40,013 bases of DNA from Bacteroidetes bacterium ADurb.Bin013 (GCA_002071385.1 MWFB01000018.1:1-40013); one strand, 5' to 3'. Counted from the first letter of the stretch, positions 6,620-16,686 are shown. The notes: a model not told the origin generated them from the letters alone. Numbers and translations are program-made.

Positions 6620-9460
6620 TTAGCGGATAACGCTGCAACATACAAGGTTCCTGTCACCATAGCCATTGTCCACCCGCGTCACCAGGGGCCAGAATTTGTG
6701 CATCACAATCCAGGGCAGCGGGTAGGCAGCCTTTTGACGCGCATAGGGATGAGTCCAGTTGTCCGAGCAGACTTCAACGGCCGTATGGGGGGCGTTTTTG
6801 AGCAGGTTGTCTTCTGCTGTCCCACAGGAATCATCTCCGGAGGCCAGGCATTTGCATTCGTCCAGGATGGTCAGCATGGCCTGGGCAAAACGGTCCAGTT
6901 CTTCCTTTGACTCACTTTCTGTGGGTTCTATCATAAGCGTTTCATGCACCGGGAAAGAAAGGGTGGGCGCGTGGAAGCCGAAATCCATCAGGCGCTTGGC
7001 CACATCGGTGGCGTCTACTCCGTATGTTTTAGAAAAATGACGCAGGTCTATGATGCATTCATGCGCCACATAGCCGTTTCTGCCTGTATAGAGGGTTGCG
7101 TAGTGCGGGGCCAGGATACGGGACAGGTAATTGGCGTTGAGGATGGCCACTTCCGAGGCCCGGCGCAGGCCTTCTCTGCCCAGCATTTTGATATACCCGT
7201 AGGTGATGGGGATGAGCAGGGGGCTGCCATAGGGCGAGGCGGCCACAGGGCTGCCACCCCCGGAATTGACCAGCGGATGACCGGGCAGGTACCGGGCGAG
7301 TTCCCTGGTGCAGCAAATGGGGCCTACGCCCGGGCCTCCTCCGCCATGGGGCATGGCAAAGGTTTTGTGCAGGTTCAGGTGACATACATCGGCGCCTAGC
7401 ATCCCGGGATTGGTGATACCCACCTGGGCATTCATATTGGCTCCGTCTATGTACACCAGTCCTCCGTTTTCATGTACTATGCGGCTGATCTCGCAGATGC
7501 CGGCTTCATACACACCGTGGGTGGACGGATAGGTTATCATCATACACGAGAGGTTATCCCGGTGTTCCAGCGCTTTCTGGCGCAACGCTTCCACATCTAT
7601 GTTCCCTTGATCGTCACATCCCACGATCACGATTTCCAGACCGGCCATGGCGGCGCTTGCCGGGTTGGTCCCGTGAGCAGAGGAGGGAATGAGCGCAATG
7701 TTCCTGTGTCCTTCTCCCCTGGCCCGCTGAAAGGCCCGGATGACCATCAGCCCGGCATATTCCCCGGCAGCGCCGGAGTTGGGCTGCAATGAGCAGGCAT
7801 CCAGCCCGGTGATGATGGACAATTGTTGTTCCACTTCACGGATCAGCTGCAGGTACCCTTCTGCCTGCCAGGAGGGCGCAAAAGGATGCACGGCCGTCCA
7901 TTCCATCTGGCTCAGGGGCATCATTTCGGCTGCAGCATTCAGTTTCATGGTGCAGGATCCCAGGGGGATCATGGAATGGGCCAGCGAGATATCCCGTGTT
8001 TCCAGTGTCTTGATATAACGCATCATTTCCGTTTCTGCATGGTAGGTGTTGAACACCGGCTCTTCAAGTGCGGGAGCGGTCCTTTCCATGAAGGACGGGA
8101 TTTCCGGCAGGGCGGTCTTTTCTTCCAGGGGTATATTGAATATTTCCAGGATCTTTTCCAGTTCCCGTTCATTGGTCAGTTCGTCAAAGGAAATCCTGAC
8201 GCTTTGCGGATCGGGATAGAAGAAATTGATCTTAAGGGCTTCCGCATTGGCCTTGATGCGAGCCGTGTCGACCCCGGTCAGCTCAATGGTGTCGAAAAAG
8301 TGTTTATGTTTTACGGAAAACCCGTATTTTGAAAGGATGGCGGCTGCTGTATGGGCATAATGCCTTCCGTTCTGTGCTATCCGGCGTATGCCTTTGCTGC
8401 CGTGGTAAACTGCATACATTCCGGCCATGGTGGCCATCAGGGCGGTTGCCGTACAGATGTTTGACGTGGCGCGTTCCCGCTTGATGTGCTGCTCGCGTGT
8501 TTGCAGGGCCAGCCGGTATGCCGGGTTTCCCAGCCTGTCCACAGACAGGCCTACAATGCGTCCCGGAATGTTGCGCCGGTATTTGTCCGGACAGGCCAGG
8601 TATCCGGTAGTCGGACCTCCAAAGGCCATGGGCAATCCAAAGCGCTGTGCAGTGCCGGCGGCAATATCGGCACTCCAGGCGGCCGGTTCCTGCAGCACGG
8701 CCAGGGACAAAAGGTCACAAACAGCCGTTACCAGCAGTTCCCTTTCATGAGCCAGGCGGCACAGGGCACTGTGGTCACACAACTGTCCGTCTGCGCCGGG
8801 GTATTGTACCATCACCCCGAACAAACGGGGTCCGTGTTTTTCAAAGACGGGCAGCAGTTCCCCTGTCAGGTCTTCCGTGACAATCTCAATGCCCAGGCCC
8901 AGCGCACGGGTTTCCATCACGGCAAGAGTCTGGGGAAAGATATTCCTGTCCACCAGTATCACATTGCGGCCTTCCTTTACCAGTGTGCGGGAACGGAGTT
9001 CCAGCATCATGCGCATGGCTTCTGCAGCAGCCGTGGCCTCGTCCAGCAGCGAACTGTTGGCCAGGTTGAACCCGGTAAGGCTGCACACCATGGTCTGGAA
9101 ATTGAACAAGGCTTCCAGGCGCCCCTGGGAAATCTCGGCCTGGTAAGGGGTATAGGATGTGTACCAGCCCGGATTCTCGAATATGTTCCTCAGAATCACC
9201 GGAGGGGAAGCGGTTCCGTAATAGCCCATTCCTATGAGGGAGCGGAAAGGCAGGTTTTTGGATGCCATGGCTTTCAGGTGCATCAGAAACTCATATTCGC
9301 TCATTCCTTCTTCCAGGGGAAGCGGGTCCTTCATCCTTATCTGTGCCGGGACGGTCTTGTCTATGAGTTCATCCAGGGAGTCAACCCCAATGACGCTGAG
9401 CATCTCTTTCTGCTGTTCAGGCCGTGGCCCGTTGTGTCTTTCTGTAAATGATAGTGCCAT
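6620..9460 (-). CDS. gcvP: Glycine dehydrogenase (decarboxylating), P protein of the glycine cleavage system
   Basis: GcvP decarboxylates glycine on pyridoxal phosphate and passes the aminomethyl group to the lipoyl H protein, feeding 5,10-methylene-tetrahydrofolate. The 946 residues are the usual length of the single-chain P protein with two halves. The N-terminal half begins FTERHNGPRPEQQKEML. The C-terminal half carries the PLP lysine at about Lys699 in HLNLHKTFAMPHGGGGPG. The end, HKFWPLVTRVDNGYGDRNLVC, is the conserved P-protein terminus. It follows rodA with a 21-bp gap and no promoter box or riboswitch-sized leader, so it is probably the last gene of the long minus-strand run. The T and H partners are not in the window. 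Confidence 0.97.
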   Translation of the reverse strand: MALSFTERHNGPRPEQQKEMLSVIGVDSLDELIDKTVPAQIRMKDPLPLEEGMSEYEFLMHLKAMASKNLPFRSLIGMGYYGTASPPVILRNIFENPGWYTSYTPYQAEISQGRLEALFNFQTMVCSLTGFNLANSSLLDEATAAAEAMRMMLELRSRTLVKEGRNVILVDRNIFPQTLAVMETRALGLGIEIVTEDLTGELLPVFEKHGPRLFGVMVQYPGADGQLCDHSALCRLAHERELLVTAVCDLLSLAVLQEPAAWSADIAAGTAQRFGLPMAFGGPTTGYLACPDKYRRNIPGRIVGLSVDRLGNPAYRLALQTREQHIKRERATSNICTATALMATMAGMYAVYHGSKGIRRIAQNGRHYAHTAAAILSKYGFSVKHKHFFDTIELTGVDTARIKANAEALKINFFYPDPQSVRISFDELTNERELEKILEIFNIPLEEKTALPEIPSFMERTAPALEEPVFNTYHAETEMMRYIKTLETRDISLAHSMIPLGSCTMKLNAAAEMMPLSQMEWTAVHPFAPSWQAEGYLQLIREVEQQLSIITGLDACSLQPNSGAAGEYAGLMVIRAFQRARGEGHRNIALIPSSAHGTNPASAAMAGLEIVIVGCDDQGNIDVEALRQKALEHRDNLSCMMITYPSTHGVYEAGICEISRIVHENGGLVYIDGANMNAQVGITNPGMLGADVCHLNLHKTFAMPHGGGGPGVGPICCTRELARYLPGHPLVNSGGGSPVAASPYGSPLLIPITYGYIKMLGREGLRRASEVAILNANYLSRILAPHYATLYTGRNGYVAHECIIDLRHFSKTYGVDATDVAKRLMDFGFHAPTLSFPVHETLMIEPTESESKEELDRFAQAMLTILDECKCLASGDDSCGTAEDNLLKNAPHTAVEVCSDNWTHPYARQKAAYPLPWIVMHKFWPLVTRVDNGYGDRNLVCCSVIR

Positions 9461-9481
9461 ATGTGATATATTATTATCTGA

Positions 9482-10909
9482 TTAATCGTTTGAAGCGTCC
9501 ATTTTCAACAGGATGAACAAAAGTAATGTAAAAGTCCATAAGGAGGAACCCCCGTAACTGATAAAAGGCAAGGTAATCCCTATGACGGGCGTGATTCCGA
9601 TGGTCATCCCGATATTGATGAATACGTGGAAAAAAATGCAGGAAGCGACCCCGTACCCGTAGATCCTGCAGAAAGGCTGCCGCTGTCTCTCAGCTATCCG
9701 GATTATGCGTACAAGCAGGAACGTGTAGAGGAAAATGACCAGGGAAGCCCCCAAAAACCCCCATTCTTCCCCTATGGTGCAGAAAATGAAATCGGTACTC
9801 TGTTCCGGAACAAAATTGTATTTGGTTTGTGTCCCGTGAAGGAATCCTTTTCCGGCAAACCCGCCCGACCCGATGGCCACTTTGGACTGGTGCACATTGT
9901 AACCCGTTCCATAAATATCCTTGTCAATCCCCAGGAGGGTTTCAATGCGTGCCTGCTGGTGGGGCTTGAGTATGTTGTTGAATATGTACCCCACGGAAAA
10001 GATCAGGATGATACTGCTCACAAAGCAGAGCAGCAGGATTTTCAGGTAAGCGATCTTTTTACGCATGGCAATGATGAAAAGCACCACCACCAAAACGGCC
10101 GCCAATGCCAGGAGCCACTGACAGGCATCCATATAGGAAAAGAGGTCGGCTGAGAACCAGCGCATTACCAGCGGTACCAGGAACCATACCGCGGCAAAGG
10201 AGCCAAAGATTATGAGCACGGGCATTTTCCTGGATGACAACAGGAGCGATATGATAAAACAGACGCCCAGGCAAAGCCAGATGACAAAGAGGGGGTCCCA
10301 GACAATGGACAGCAAGAATAAGATGATGGCCACGATGCCTGTCACGGGAATCCACCCGGGCAATCCTTCCCGGTATAATACAATAATGAAAGCAGACAGG
10401 ACAAGGGCCAGCCCGGTTTCCTTTTCCAGCAGGATGAGTGCGGCGGGGATGACAATCATGGCAGTGACCTGCAGCAAGCCGCGCCATGAACGGATATGGA
10501 AATGCGGGCGGCTCATAACACCCGCAAGACCTATGGCAACAAAGACTTTTGTCATTTCTGCGGGCTGGAAATGTACCGGACCAAAGACAAGCCAGGAATT
10601 AGACCCGCCCCGTTCCACGCCAAAGACAAGCACCGCAAGCAGGAGCAACAGGCCGATGATATAGATCAGGTTTGAGATCAGGGCATAGACGCGGGCAGGA
10701 ACGAGTAACACCACAACAGCCAGGAACCAGCCCCCAAGAATCCAGATCATCTGCAAGCCATAACGTTGTGATGTGTCAAATATATGCGCGTGTTCCGGGT
10801 CGTACACCGCGGCAAATACACTGATCCATCCTATCAGCACAAGAACCATGTAGGTGGCGACGGTCCACCAGTCCAGTTTTCTGATCAATTTATCGTTTCT
10901 TCTCATCAT
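9482..10909 (-). CDS. rodA: Peptidoglycan glycosyltransferase RodA (SEDS family)
   Basis: RodA polymerises lipid II into glycan strands for side-wall elongation, working with PBP2. The 475-residue polytopic protein begins MMRRNDKLIRKLDWWTVATYM. It contains the SEDS signatures GSGGFAGKGFLHGTQTKYNFVPEQSTDFIFCTIGEEWGF and a C-terminal LPFISYGGSSLW. It is longer than the roughly 370 residues of Proteobacterial RodA because of extra hydrophobic sequence in the middle (about residues 225-305), a form I associate with Bacteroidota. The start overlaps the mrdA stop by 4 bp, indicating translational coupling to its transpeptidase partner. Confidence 0.95.
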   Translation of the reverse strand: MMRRNDKLIRKLDWWTVATYMVLVLIGWISVFAAVYDPEHAHIFDTSQRYGLQMIWILGGWFLAVVVLLVPARVYALISNLIYIIGLLLLLAVLVFGVERGGSNSWLVFGPVHFQPAEMTKVFVAIGLAGVMSRPHFHIRSWRGLLQVTAMIVIPAALILLEKETGLALVLSAFIIVLYREGLPGWIPVTGIVAIILFLLSIVWDPLFVIWLCLGVCFIISLLLSSRKMPVLIIFGSFAAVWFLVPLVMRWFSADLFSYMDACQWLLALAAVLVVVLFIIAMRKKIAYLKILLLCFVSSIILIFSVGYIFNNILKPHQQARIETLLGIDKDIYGTGYNVHQSKVAIGSGGFAGKGFLHGTQTKYNFVPEQSTDFIFCTIGEEWGFLGASLVIFLYTFLLVRIIRIAERQRQPFCRIYGYGVASCIFFHVFINIGMTIGITPVIGITLPFISYGGSSLWTFTLLLFILLKMDASND

Positions 10910-12756
10910 TGCAGGTGACGTGTCAGAAGGTCCTGTTCCAGAGTCCTTTCATAGAGCCATTGACGTGAGGGATGGATGGTCCCGGTCAGGTATTTTTCCA
11001 CCAGGAGTGAAGCCACGGGAGCTGCCTGGGAGGCTCCGAATCCGCCTTTTTCAATGTATACGGCAACGGCAATCCTGGGATTATCCTTAGGCGCAAAGCA
11101 GATGAAAACGGAATGGTCTTCCCCATGGGGATTCTGTGCCGTTCCGGTCTTTCCGCACATTTCCACCCCCGGGATGGCAGCCTGGCGGGCCGTGGCGCCC
11201 GAACCTGCAGGGGCGTTTACAGCCTGGTACATTCCCTCTACGATAATCCGGAAATTTTCGGGATCTACCATCACCTGGTGCCGCTCCACGTTGGGCCTGA
11301 ATGAGGGATCTTCAGGAATTTCCCTTACCAGGTGCGGGGTATAGTAGTGTCCCCTGTTGGCCATGATTGCGGCCAGGTTGGCCAGCTGGAGCGGTGTTGC
11401 GCCAATCTCTCCCTGACCTATGGAAAGCGAAATTACGGTGAGAGACCGCCACCGGTTTTTGCCATAAATCCGGTCGTAAAGGGCTGAACCCGGAAGCGAA
11501 CCGGCCAATTCACCGGGCATATCGATACCCAGGCGGGTGCCAAAACCAAAACTTTTAACGTATGCCTGCCATTTGTCCATGGCTTCTGCAATACTTCCGT
11601 AAGCAGGATTATCAAGGATGCTTCTCAGGACGTTGCAATAATAGGCATTGCAGGACATCATCACGGATTGCAGCAGGTTGGTGGGGGAAGGATGGCTGTG
11701 GCACCCCACTGTTAGGGACCCGGCGTGATACCCCATACTGCAGGAATAACGCGTCTCCGGTTTGACCACCCCTTCCTGCAACCCAATCAGGCCGTTTACA
11801 AGCTTGAATACGGATCCTGGAGGATAAGAAGACATGATGGCCCGGTTGAACAGGGGCTTGAGCGGGTCTGCAAGGAGCTGCGGGTAGTAACTCCCGAAAT
11901 TGGTCAAATATTGTGAGGAAAGCCCGGTAGATGTGATCAGTGTGAGCACCTCCCCGGTAGCAGGATCAAGCGCCACCACAGAACCCACCTTGTTTTTCAT
12001 CAATTTTTCTCCAAAACTTTGTAGGGCAAGGTCAATGGTGGTGATTATATTCTTTCCGGGAACCGCGGTTTTGTCATAAGCCCCATCCTCGTAGGCAGAT
12101 TTGATGCGGTTGTGGACATCCCTGAGGTAAATGGAATATCCTTTTTCCCCGCGGAGCCATTTTTCGTAATATTCTTCAAGGCCCGTCCGTCCGATGTAGT
12201 CTCCGGCGCGGTATTCCGGGTTCTTTTCCAGGAAAGAGGGATCGGCTTCTATGATGTAACCCGGAAGGTTGCCGCAGATTGGGGACGGGTAACTGCGCAC
12301 ACTGCGTGTCTGGACGGAAAAACCGGGAAACTTGTACGATTTTTCCAGGAAACGGGTGTATTGTTCCTTGGTTACCTGCCGCAGGAAGATCACGGACTGG
12401 TATCCTATGGCGCTCCGCCGGCCCCGGATATCTGACAGCATCTGGTCCATGCGTTCACGCGTCAGGTTGAAAATGGAGCAGAATCCTGTGGTATCGAAAG
12501 GCTCCAGTTCCCGTGGCGTAATCATGATGTCATAAGCGAACTGACTCTCAACCAGGATATTGCCGTTCCTGTCGTAGATAAGTCCCCTGGCGGGATACAC
12601 GATTTCGTACCGGAGCACGTTGTTGGACGCCGTGATTTTATATTCCTTGTTGATGAGCTGAACGAACACAAGACGGCCTGCCAGGATGACCATGCACAGG
12701 ACTATGAAGGCAATGATGATGGTTTTCTGTCTTTCCCTGTTCGCCATACCGCTCAC
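10906..12756 (-). CDS. mrdA: Penicillin-binding protein 2 (elongation-specific transpeptidase)
   Basis: PBP2 cross-links peptidoglycan in the Rod complex with RodA and MreBCD. Of its 616 residues, a membrane anchor occupies about 12-32 and the dimerisation/pedestal domain starts at PARGLIYDRNGNILVE. The transpeptidase motifs are intact: SxxK at Ser315-Lys318 (GSVFK), SxN at Ser368-Asn370 (SCN), and KTG at Lys536-Gly538. The start at 12756 overlaps the mreD stop by 4 bp; an alternative Met three codons later would give MANRERQK. It is the target class for amdinocillin-type beta-lactams. Confidence 0.96.
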   Translation of the reverse strand: MSGMANRERQKTIIIAFIVLCMVILAGRLVFVQLINKEYKITASNNVLRYEIVYPARGLIYDRNGNILVESQFAYDIMITPRELEPFDTTGFCSIFNLTRERMDQMLSDIRGRRSAIGYQSVIFLRQVTKEQYTRFLEKSYKFPGFSVQTRSVRSYPSPICGNLPGYIIEADPSFLEKNPEYRAGDYIGRTGLEEYYEKWLRGEKGYSIYLRDVHNRIKSAYEDGAYDKTAVPGKNIITTIDLALQSFGEKLMKNKVGSVVALDPATGEVLTLITSTGLSSQYLTNFGSYYPQLLADPLKPLFNRAIMSSYPPGSVFKLVNGLIGLQEGVVKPETRYSCSMGYHAGSLTVGCHSHPSPTNLLQSVMMSCNAYYCNVLRSILDNPAYGSIAEAMDKWQAYVKSFGFGTRLGIDMPGELAGSLPGSALYDRIYGKNRWRSLTVISLSIGQGEIGATPLQLANLAAIMANRGHYYTPHLVREIPEDPSFRPNVERHQVMVDPENFRIIVEGMYQAVNAPAGSGATARQAAIPGVEMCGKTGTAQNPHGEDHSVFICFAPKDNPRIAVAVYIEKGGFGASQAAPVASLLVEKYLTGTIHPSRQWLYERTLEQDLLTRHLQ

Positions 12757-13265
12757 CTCCCCCGTTCAAAAAAGGTTTTTTTAAACAACAGGATCAGGAA
12801 AACATTGAGAAGCAGGCTGCATAAAAAACGGGCAAACGTATGCCAGAAAAGGAAAAGGCTCAGGCTTTCCAGGGCAAAGAACACCAAATGGTGTGACATC
12901 ACGCAGAGGGATATGAAGATGCTGTACCGGGCAAAACCGAACTGGCTGAATCCCGGGACCATGTGGTTGTCAAGGTCACCCTTTACGGTCACTGTTTTCA
13001 TGAGGATATTCCGCAGCGCCCCCACCAACACTAAAGACGAGGTGTGCAGGCCCATGATGCCCGTTCCCAGCAAGTCAAGGGCCAGGCCAAAGGCAAAAGC
13101 CCAGAGCATTAGCAATGCGGCGGGATAAGTGCAGGGAAAAAGCATCAGGAACAGGATATAGGGCATGGGAGCAAGGTACGTGCCCAGGTTCAGGTTCTGG
13201 AATATCAACAGCTGCAGGGCCAGAAAGAACAGGAAGCGCAGGATGTATTTCAGGTTGTCATTCAT
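12753..13265 (-). CDS. mreD: Rod shape-determining protein MreD
   Basis: This 170-residue hydrophobic protein has about five to six membrane segments. It is identified mainly by position between mreC and mrdA and by the small, poorly conserved polytopic character of MreD. The visible N-terminus is MNDNLKYILRFLFFLALQLL, and a GTGIMGLHTSSLVLVGALRN loop sits in the middle. MreD links the periplasmic MreC to the cytoplasmic MreB filament. It overlaps mreC and mrdA by 4 bp each, so all three are translationally coupled. Confidence 0.88.
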   Translation of the reverse strand: MNDNLKYILRFLFFLALQLLIFQNLNLGTYLAPMPYILFLMLFPCTYPAALLMLWAFAFGLALDLLGTGIMGLHTSSLVLVGALRNILMKTVTVKGDLDNHMVPGFSQFGFARYSIFISLCVMSHHLVFFALESLSLFLFWHTFARFLCSLLLNVFLILLFKKTFFERGR

Positions 13266-14098
13266 AGCGACTCCTCCATTTCCGTTTCAGTAAGTCGCTG
13301 CAATTCTTCCGCGCCACTGTAGGACACAACGTTCACATAACGCAGCGTCTTGAAATCCGAGAACAGCTCCACTTCCAGTTCCAGGTAAGTTCCCTGGCGA
13401 AGGCTTGATGACAGAACCCGGCCAATGGGCATGGAGGGGGGAAAGATCATGGAAAAATGGCTGCTTACCACCGTGTCACCGGGATTAACCTCAATGTGCC
13501 GTGGAATTTCCGTCAGGGTGATCTTCTTATAATTCACTCCATCCCAGCGCAATGTTCCAAAAGCGCCGGTCTTTTCAAGTACTCCTGTAAACCGTTGGTC
13601 TGTATTGAGCAACGAAATGATCATGGCGTAATGTTCTGAAACATGGGAGATCACCCCTACAAGTCCCCGGGCGCTGATCACCCCCATATCGGGTGCAATT
13701 CCGTCTGCGGATCCCTTGTCTATGACCAGGAAGTTGCGCTGCCGGTTCACGGAATTGCGGATGACCCGGGCAGGTATGAAAGAGAAGGAATCGGCGGATG
13801 CCATCCTCCCGGCTGTTTCTGCCAGCAGGTTCTCCTCAAATGCTGAAAGCCGGGCCACCTCGGCCCTGAGCCTGGTGTTTTCCAGGAACAGGTCCTCGTT
13901 GATTTTTCTCAGGTTTGTGAAAGCCGTCCACGAAGAAGTCCTTTCCCACCAGTGCATCTGCCAGGAACGGACAACCCGCATTACCGCATTTTGCTGGAAA
14001 TAACTGTTATTGACCAGGAGCACGACAGCCACAGTCTGCAATGCAAGAAACAGCAGCAGAACAAGGAGTTTCCTCAGCAAAAGGGGCAGACCGGACAT
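13262..14098 (-). CDS. mreC: Rod shape-determining protein MreC
   Basis: MreC activates PBP2-RodA from the periplasmic side of the elongasome. The 278 residues have a membrane helix at about 8-30, then a coiled coil at about 55-95 (FTNLRKINEDLFLENTRLRA). A beta-rich domain follows with the MreC landmarks ARVIRNSVNRQRNFLVIDKG, GVISARGLVGVISHVSEHYA and GDTVVSSHFSMIFPPSMPIG. It starts 16 bp after mreB and overlaps mreD by 4 bp. Confidence 0.95.
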   Translation of the reverse strand: MSGLPLLLRKLLVLLLFLALQTVAVVLLVNNSYFQQNAVMRVVRSWQMHWWERTSSWTAFTNLRKINEDLFLENTRLRAEVARLSAFEENLLAETAGRMASADSFSFIPARVIRNSVNRQRNFLVIDKGSADGIAPDMGVISARGLVGVISHVSEHYAMIISLLNTDQRFTGVLEKTGAFGTLRWDGVNYKKITLTEIPRHIEVNPGDTVVSSHFSMIFPPSMPIGRVLSSSLRQGTYLELEVELFSDFKTLRYVNVVSYSGAEELQRLTETEMEESL

Positions 14099-14114
14099 GC
14101 ACGATCAAGTTATC

Positions 14115-15134
14115 TTATCTTAATAAAAATGGGAATTTCCCAATATTCTTCAAGGCTATACCCGTTCCCCTGGCCACTGAATGCAGCGGGCCTTCCGAAA
14201 TGTGGAACGGGATGTTTATTTTGTCCTGCAGGCGTTTGTCAATGCCCCGCAGCAGTGCTCCGCCCCCGGTAAGGAAAATGCCCCGTTGCACGATGTCCGA
14301 GTACAATTCGGGAGGCGTCTGTTCCAGTACGGATAGCACGGCTGTTTCTATCTTCACCAGGGATTTGTCCAGGCAATGGGCAATTTCCTGTGAAGTTACC
14401 GCTACTTCCACGGGGAGAGCCGTCATCAGGTTGGGACCCCGCACCAACATGGGTTCGGGTGGGTTATCCAGGTCCGAGAGGGCCGAGCCGACACATATCT
14501 TGATATCCTCGGCGGTACGTTCCCCAATCTTGATGTTGTGCTGGTGGCGCATGTATTGCTGGATTTCCGCAGTGAACACGTCACCCGCCACGCGGATGCT
14601 CTGGTTGCAGACAATGCCTCCCAGGGCGATAACGGCGATTTCTGTGGTTCCTCCGCCCACATCCACCACCATGTTGCCTTCAGGAGCCGTCACATCAATG
14701 CCGATACCGAGCGCTGCTGCCATGGGTTCGTAGATCATGTATACATCACGGCCCCCCGCATGTTCCGACGAGTCGCGGACAGCACGGATCTCCACTTCTG
14801 TGCTCCCCGAGGGAATGCAGACGACCATCCGCAGGCTGGGCATGAAGAATTTGTTCTGCGGGTTGATCATCTTGATCATACCGCGTACCATTTGTTCCGC
14901 CGCGTTGAAATCAGCAATCACCCCGTCGCGCAGGGGCCTGATGGTCTTGATGTTTTCGTGTGTCTTGCCCTGCATCAGACGTGCCGTTTTTCCAATAGCC
15001 AACGGTTTGCCCGTATTCTGGTCGATGGCCACTATGGAGGGTTCGTCCACAACAATCTTGTCGTTATGGATGATGATGGTATTGGCAGTACCCAGGTCAA
15101 TGGCGAGTTTTTGAGTTAAAAAGGAAAAAGCCAT
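14115..15134 (-). CDS. mreB: Rod shape-determining protein MreB (bacterial actin)
   Basis: MreB forms ATP-dependent membrane-bound filaments that steer cell-wall elongation. The 339 residues show actin-fold motifs: phosphate 1 AIDLGTANTIIIHNDKIVV, VVCIPSGSTEVEIRAVRDSSE, phosphate 2 MVVDVGGGTTEIAVIALGG, and the adenosine motif FLTGGGALLRGIDKRL. The N-terminal MAFSFLTQKLA fits a membrane-binding end. It lies 10 bp downstream of purH and heads the mreBCD-mrdA-rodA block. Its presence predicts a rod-shaped or ovoid cell. Confidence 0.97.
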   Translation of the reverse strand: MAFSFLTQKLAIDLGTANTIIIHNDKIVVDEPSIVAIDQNTGKPLAIGKTARLMQGKTHENIKTIRPLRDGVIADFNAAEQMVRGMIKMINPQNKFFMPSLRMVVCIPSGSTEVEIRAVRDSSEHAGGRDVYMIYEPMAAALGIGIDVTAPEGNMVVDVGGGTTEIAVIALGGIVCNQSIRVAGDVFTAEIQQYMRHQHNIKIGERTAEDIKICVGSALSDLDNPPEPMLVRGPNLMTALPVEVAVTSQEIAHCLDKSLVKIETAVLSVLEQTPPELYSDIVQRGIFLTGGGALLRGIDKRLQDKINIPFHISEGPLHSVARGTGIALKNIGKFPFLLR

Positions 15135-15144
15135 ATGCTTGTTG

Positions 15145-16686
15145 CTAATGTTTGAAATGGCGTATGCCGGTAAAGACCATAGCCATGTCGTTGGTGTTAC
15201 AATAATCTATACTTAACTGGTCCTTAATGGAGCCACCCGGCTGGATAACGGCCGTGATGCCTGCCTTATGCGCCAGTTCTACACAATCGGGGAAGGGGAA
15301 AAACGCGTCGGAAGCCATGACCGCATTTTCAAGGGACAGGTTGTTTTCCCGGGCTTTGTCTATGGCGTGTTTCAGGGCGTCTACCCGGGAGGGTTGCCCC
15401 ATGCCGCTGGCGAGCAACATCCCGTTGGCAGCCAGCACTATGGCATTAGATTTGGTATGCTTTACCAGTTTGTTGGCAAATACCAGGTCGGCCACCTGTG
15501 CCGGGGAAGGAGCCCTGCGGGTAACTTGTCTGAAAGAGGCGGGGTCTTCCACCAGAGTGTCCCTGTCCTGCACAACCACTCCGTCAAGAAGGGAGCGGAA
15601 CTCTTTTTCAGGCAATCGGACCTTTTCGCCGTACGCCAGGATGATGCGGTTTTTCCTGCTGGTAAGCACGTCAAGCGCTCCGGGCCCGTAAGAAGGGGCA
15701 ATGATCACTTCAAAGAAAAGCTTGTCCATTTCCTGTGCCAGCACATCTGAAAGGGGACGGTTCATCACTATGATCCCTCCAAAGGCGCTTGCCGGGTCTG
15801 CCTTCAAGGCGCGTTCCCAGGCTTGCCGGGGATCCGGGCAAGTAGCGCACCCGCAGGCATTGTTATGCTTGAGAATGGCAACTGCAGGCTCGCTGAAATC
15901 GTGTATCAGCCGCATGGCTGCTTCAATGTCCAGCAGGTTGTTGTAGGAAATGTCTTTCCCGTGCAGTTTGCGGGGAAGGCTGTCCTGATACCCGAAAAAC
16001 ACAGCGCCCTGGTGCGGGTTTTCCCCGTAACGTAACGGGAGGGGGGTCTCCAGCAGGCTATGGCTGAAGGTTGTCAGTTTCACGTCCCGGTTAAAATAAT
16101 TGAAGATGGCCGTGTCATAGTGGGAGGTGATCTTGAATGCTTGTGCAGCAAAATACGCACGATTGTCCAACGTTGTATGGCATTGCTGCGATTGCAGCAG
16201 GTCCAGGAACTCGGGGTAGAGAGACCGGTCCGCCACCACCACCACATCGTGGTAATTCTTTGCTGCTGCACGGATGAGCGATATTCCCCCTATGTCGATC
16301 TTTTCTATGACGTCGGCCCTGGGAGCGCCACTGGCGACCGTTTCACTGAAAGGATACAGATCAACCAGCACAAGGTCCACCGGGCCGATTTCCCAATGTT
16401 CCATATCGGTGATGTCCCCGGGCACATCCCTTCGGCCCAGGATGCCTCCGAATATTTTGGGGTGCAGCGTTTTGACGCGTCCGCCCAGGATGGAGGGATA
16501 ACCTGTTATGTCTTCAACAGCCGTGGCGTCTGCACCCAGGCTTCTGATGTGTTCCAGGGTGCCTCCGGTAGATATCAGTTGAACGCCGGCCTTTACCAGT
16601 TCATGAATCACCGGGGCCAATCCCTCTTTGTTGTATACAGAGATGAGGGCTTTGCGAATTGGTATGTTCCGCAGATTGTTTGTCAT
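15145..16686 (-). CDS. purH: Bifunctional AICAR transformylase/IMP cyclohydrolase
   Basis: PurH performs the last two steps of IMP synthesis, using 10-formyl-tetrahydrofolate. The 513 residues have the N-terminal cyclohydrolase domain (KALISVYNKEGLAP, LISTGGTLEHIRSLG, SILGGRVKTLHPKIFGGIL) and the C-terminal transformylase domain (LRYGENPHQGAVFFG, AILKHNNACGCAT, DPASAFGGIIVMNRPL, SDAFFPFPDCVELAHKAGI, VIQPGGSIKDQ). The ATG shares one base with the stop of the upstream lrp-family gene (TAATG), so it is translationally coupled to that regulator. It is followed 10 bp later by mreB. Confidence 0.97.
   Translation of the reverse strand: MTNNLRNIPIRKALISVYNKEGLAPVIHELVKAGVQLISTGGTLEHIRSLGADATAVEDITGYPSILGGRVKTLHPKIFGGILGRRDVPGDITDMEHWEIGPVDLVLVDLYPFSETVASGAPRADVIEKIDIGGISLIRAAAKNYHDVVVVADRSLYPEFLDLLQSQQCHTTLDNRAYFAAQAFKITSHYDTAIFNYFNRDVKLTTFSHSLLETPLPLRYGENPHQGAVFFGYQDSLPRKLHGKDISYNNLLDIEAAMRLIHDFSEPAVAILKHNNACGCATCPDPRQAWERALKADPASAFGGIIVMNRPLSDVLAQEMDKLFFEVIIAPSYGPGALDVLTSRKNRIILAYGEKVRLPEKEFRSLLDGVVVQDRDTLVEDPASFRQVTRRAPSPAQVADLVFANKLVKHTKSNAIVLAANGMLLASGMGQPSRVDALKHAIDKARENNLSLENAVMASDAFFPFPDCVELAHKAGITAVIQPGGSIKDQLSIDYCNTNDMAMVFTGIRHFKH

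Noticed and set aside
6415-6666. Longer 83-codon version of the small membrane protein starting inside gcvP
   Set aside because: Its start at 6666 is upstream of the promoter box at 6607-6614 and overlaps the gcvP end, so the 57-residue version was kept.
8486-9451. Long plus-strand open frame (321 codons) opposite gcvP
   Set aside because: It lies wholly antisense to an unmistakable gcvP, its translation is low-complexity in character with no recognisable domain, and long antisense frames are expected from the codon bias of such genes.
9461-9481. Possible glycine riboswitch before gcvP
   Set aside because: Only 21 bp separate gcvP from rodA, far too short for a glycine riboswitch, and no structure is visible.
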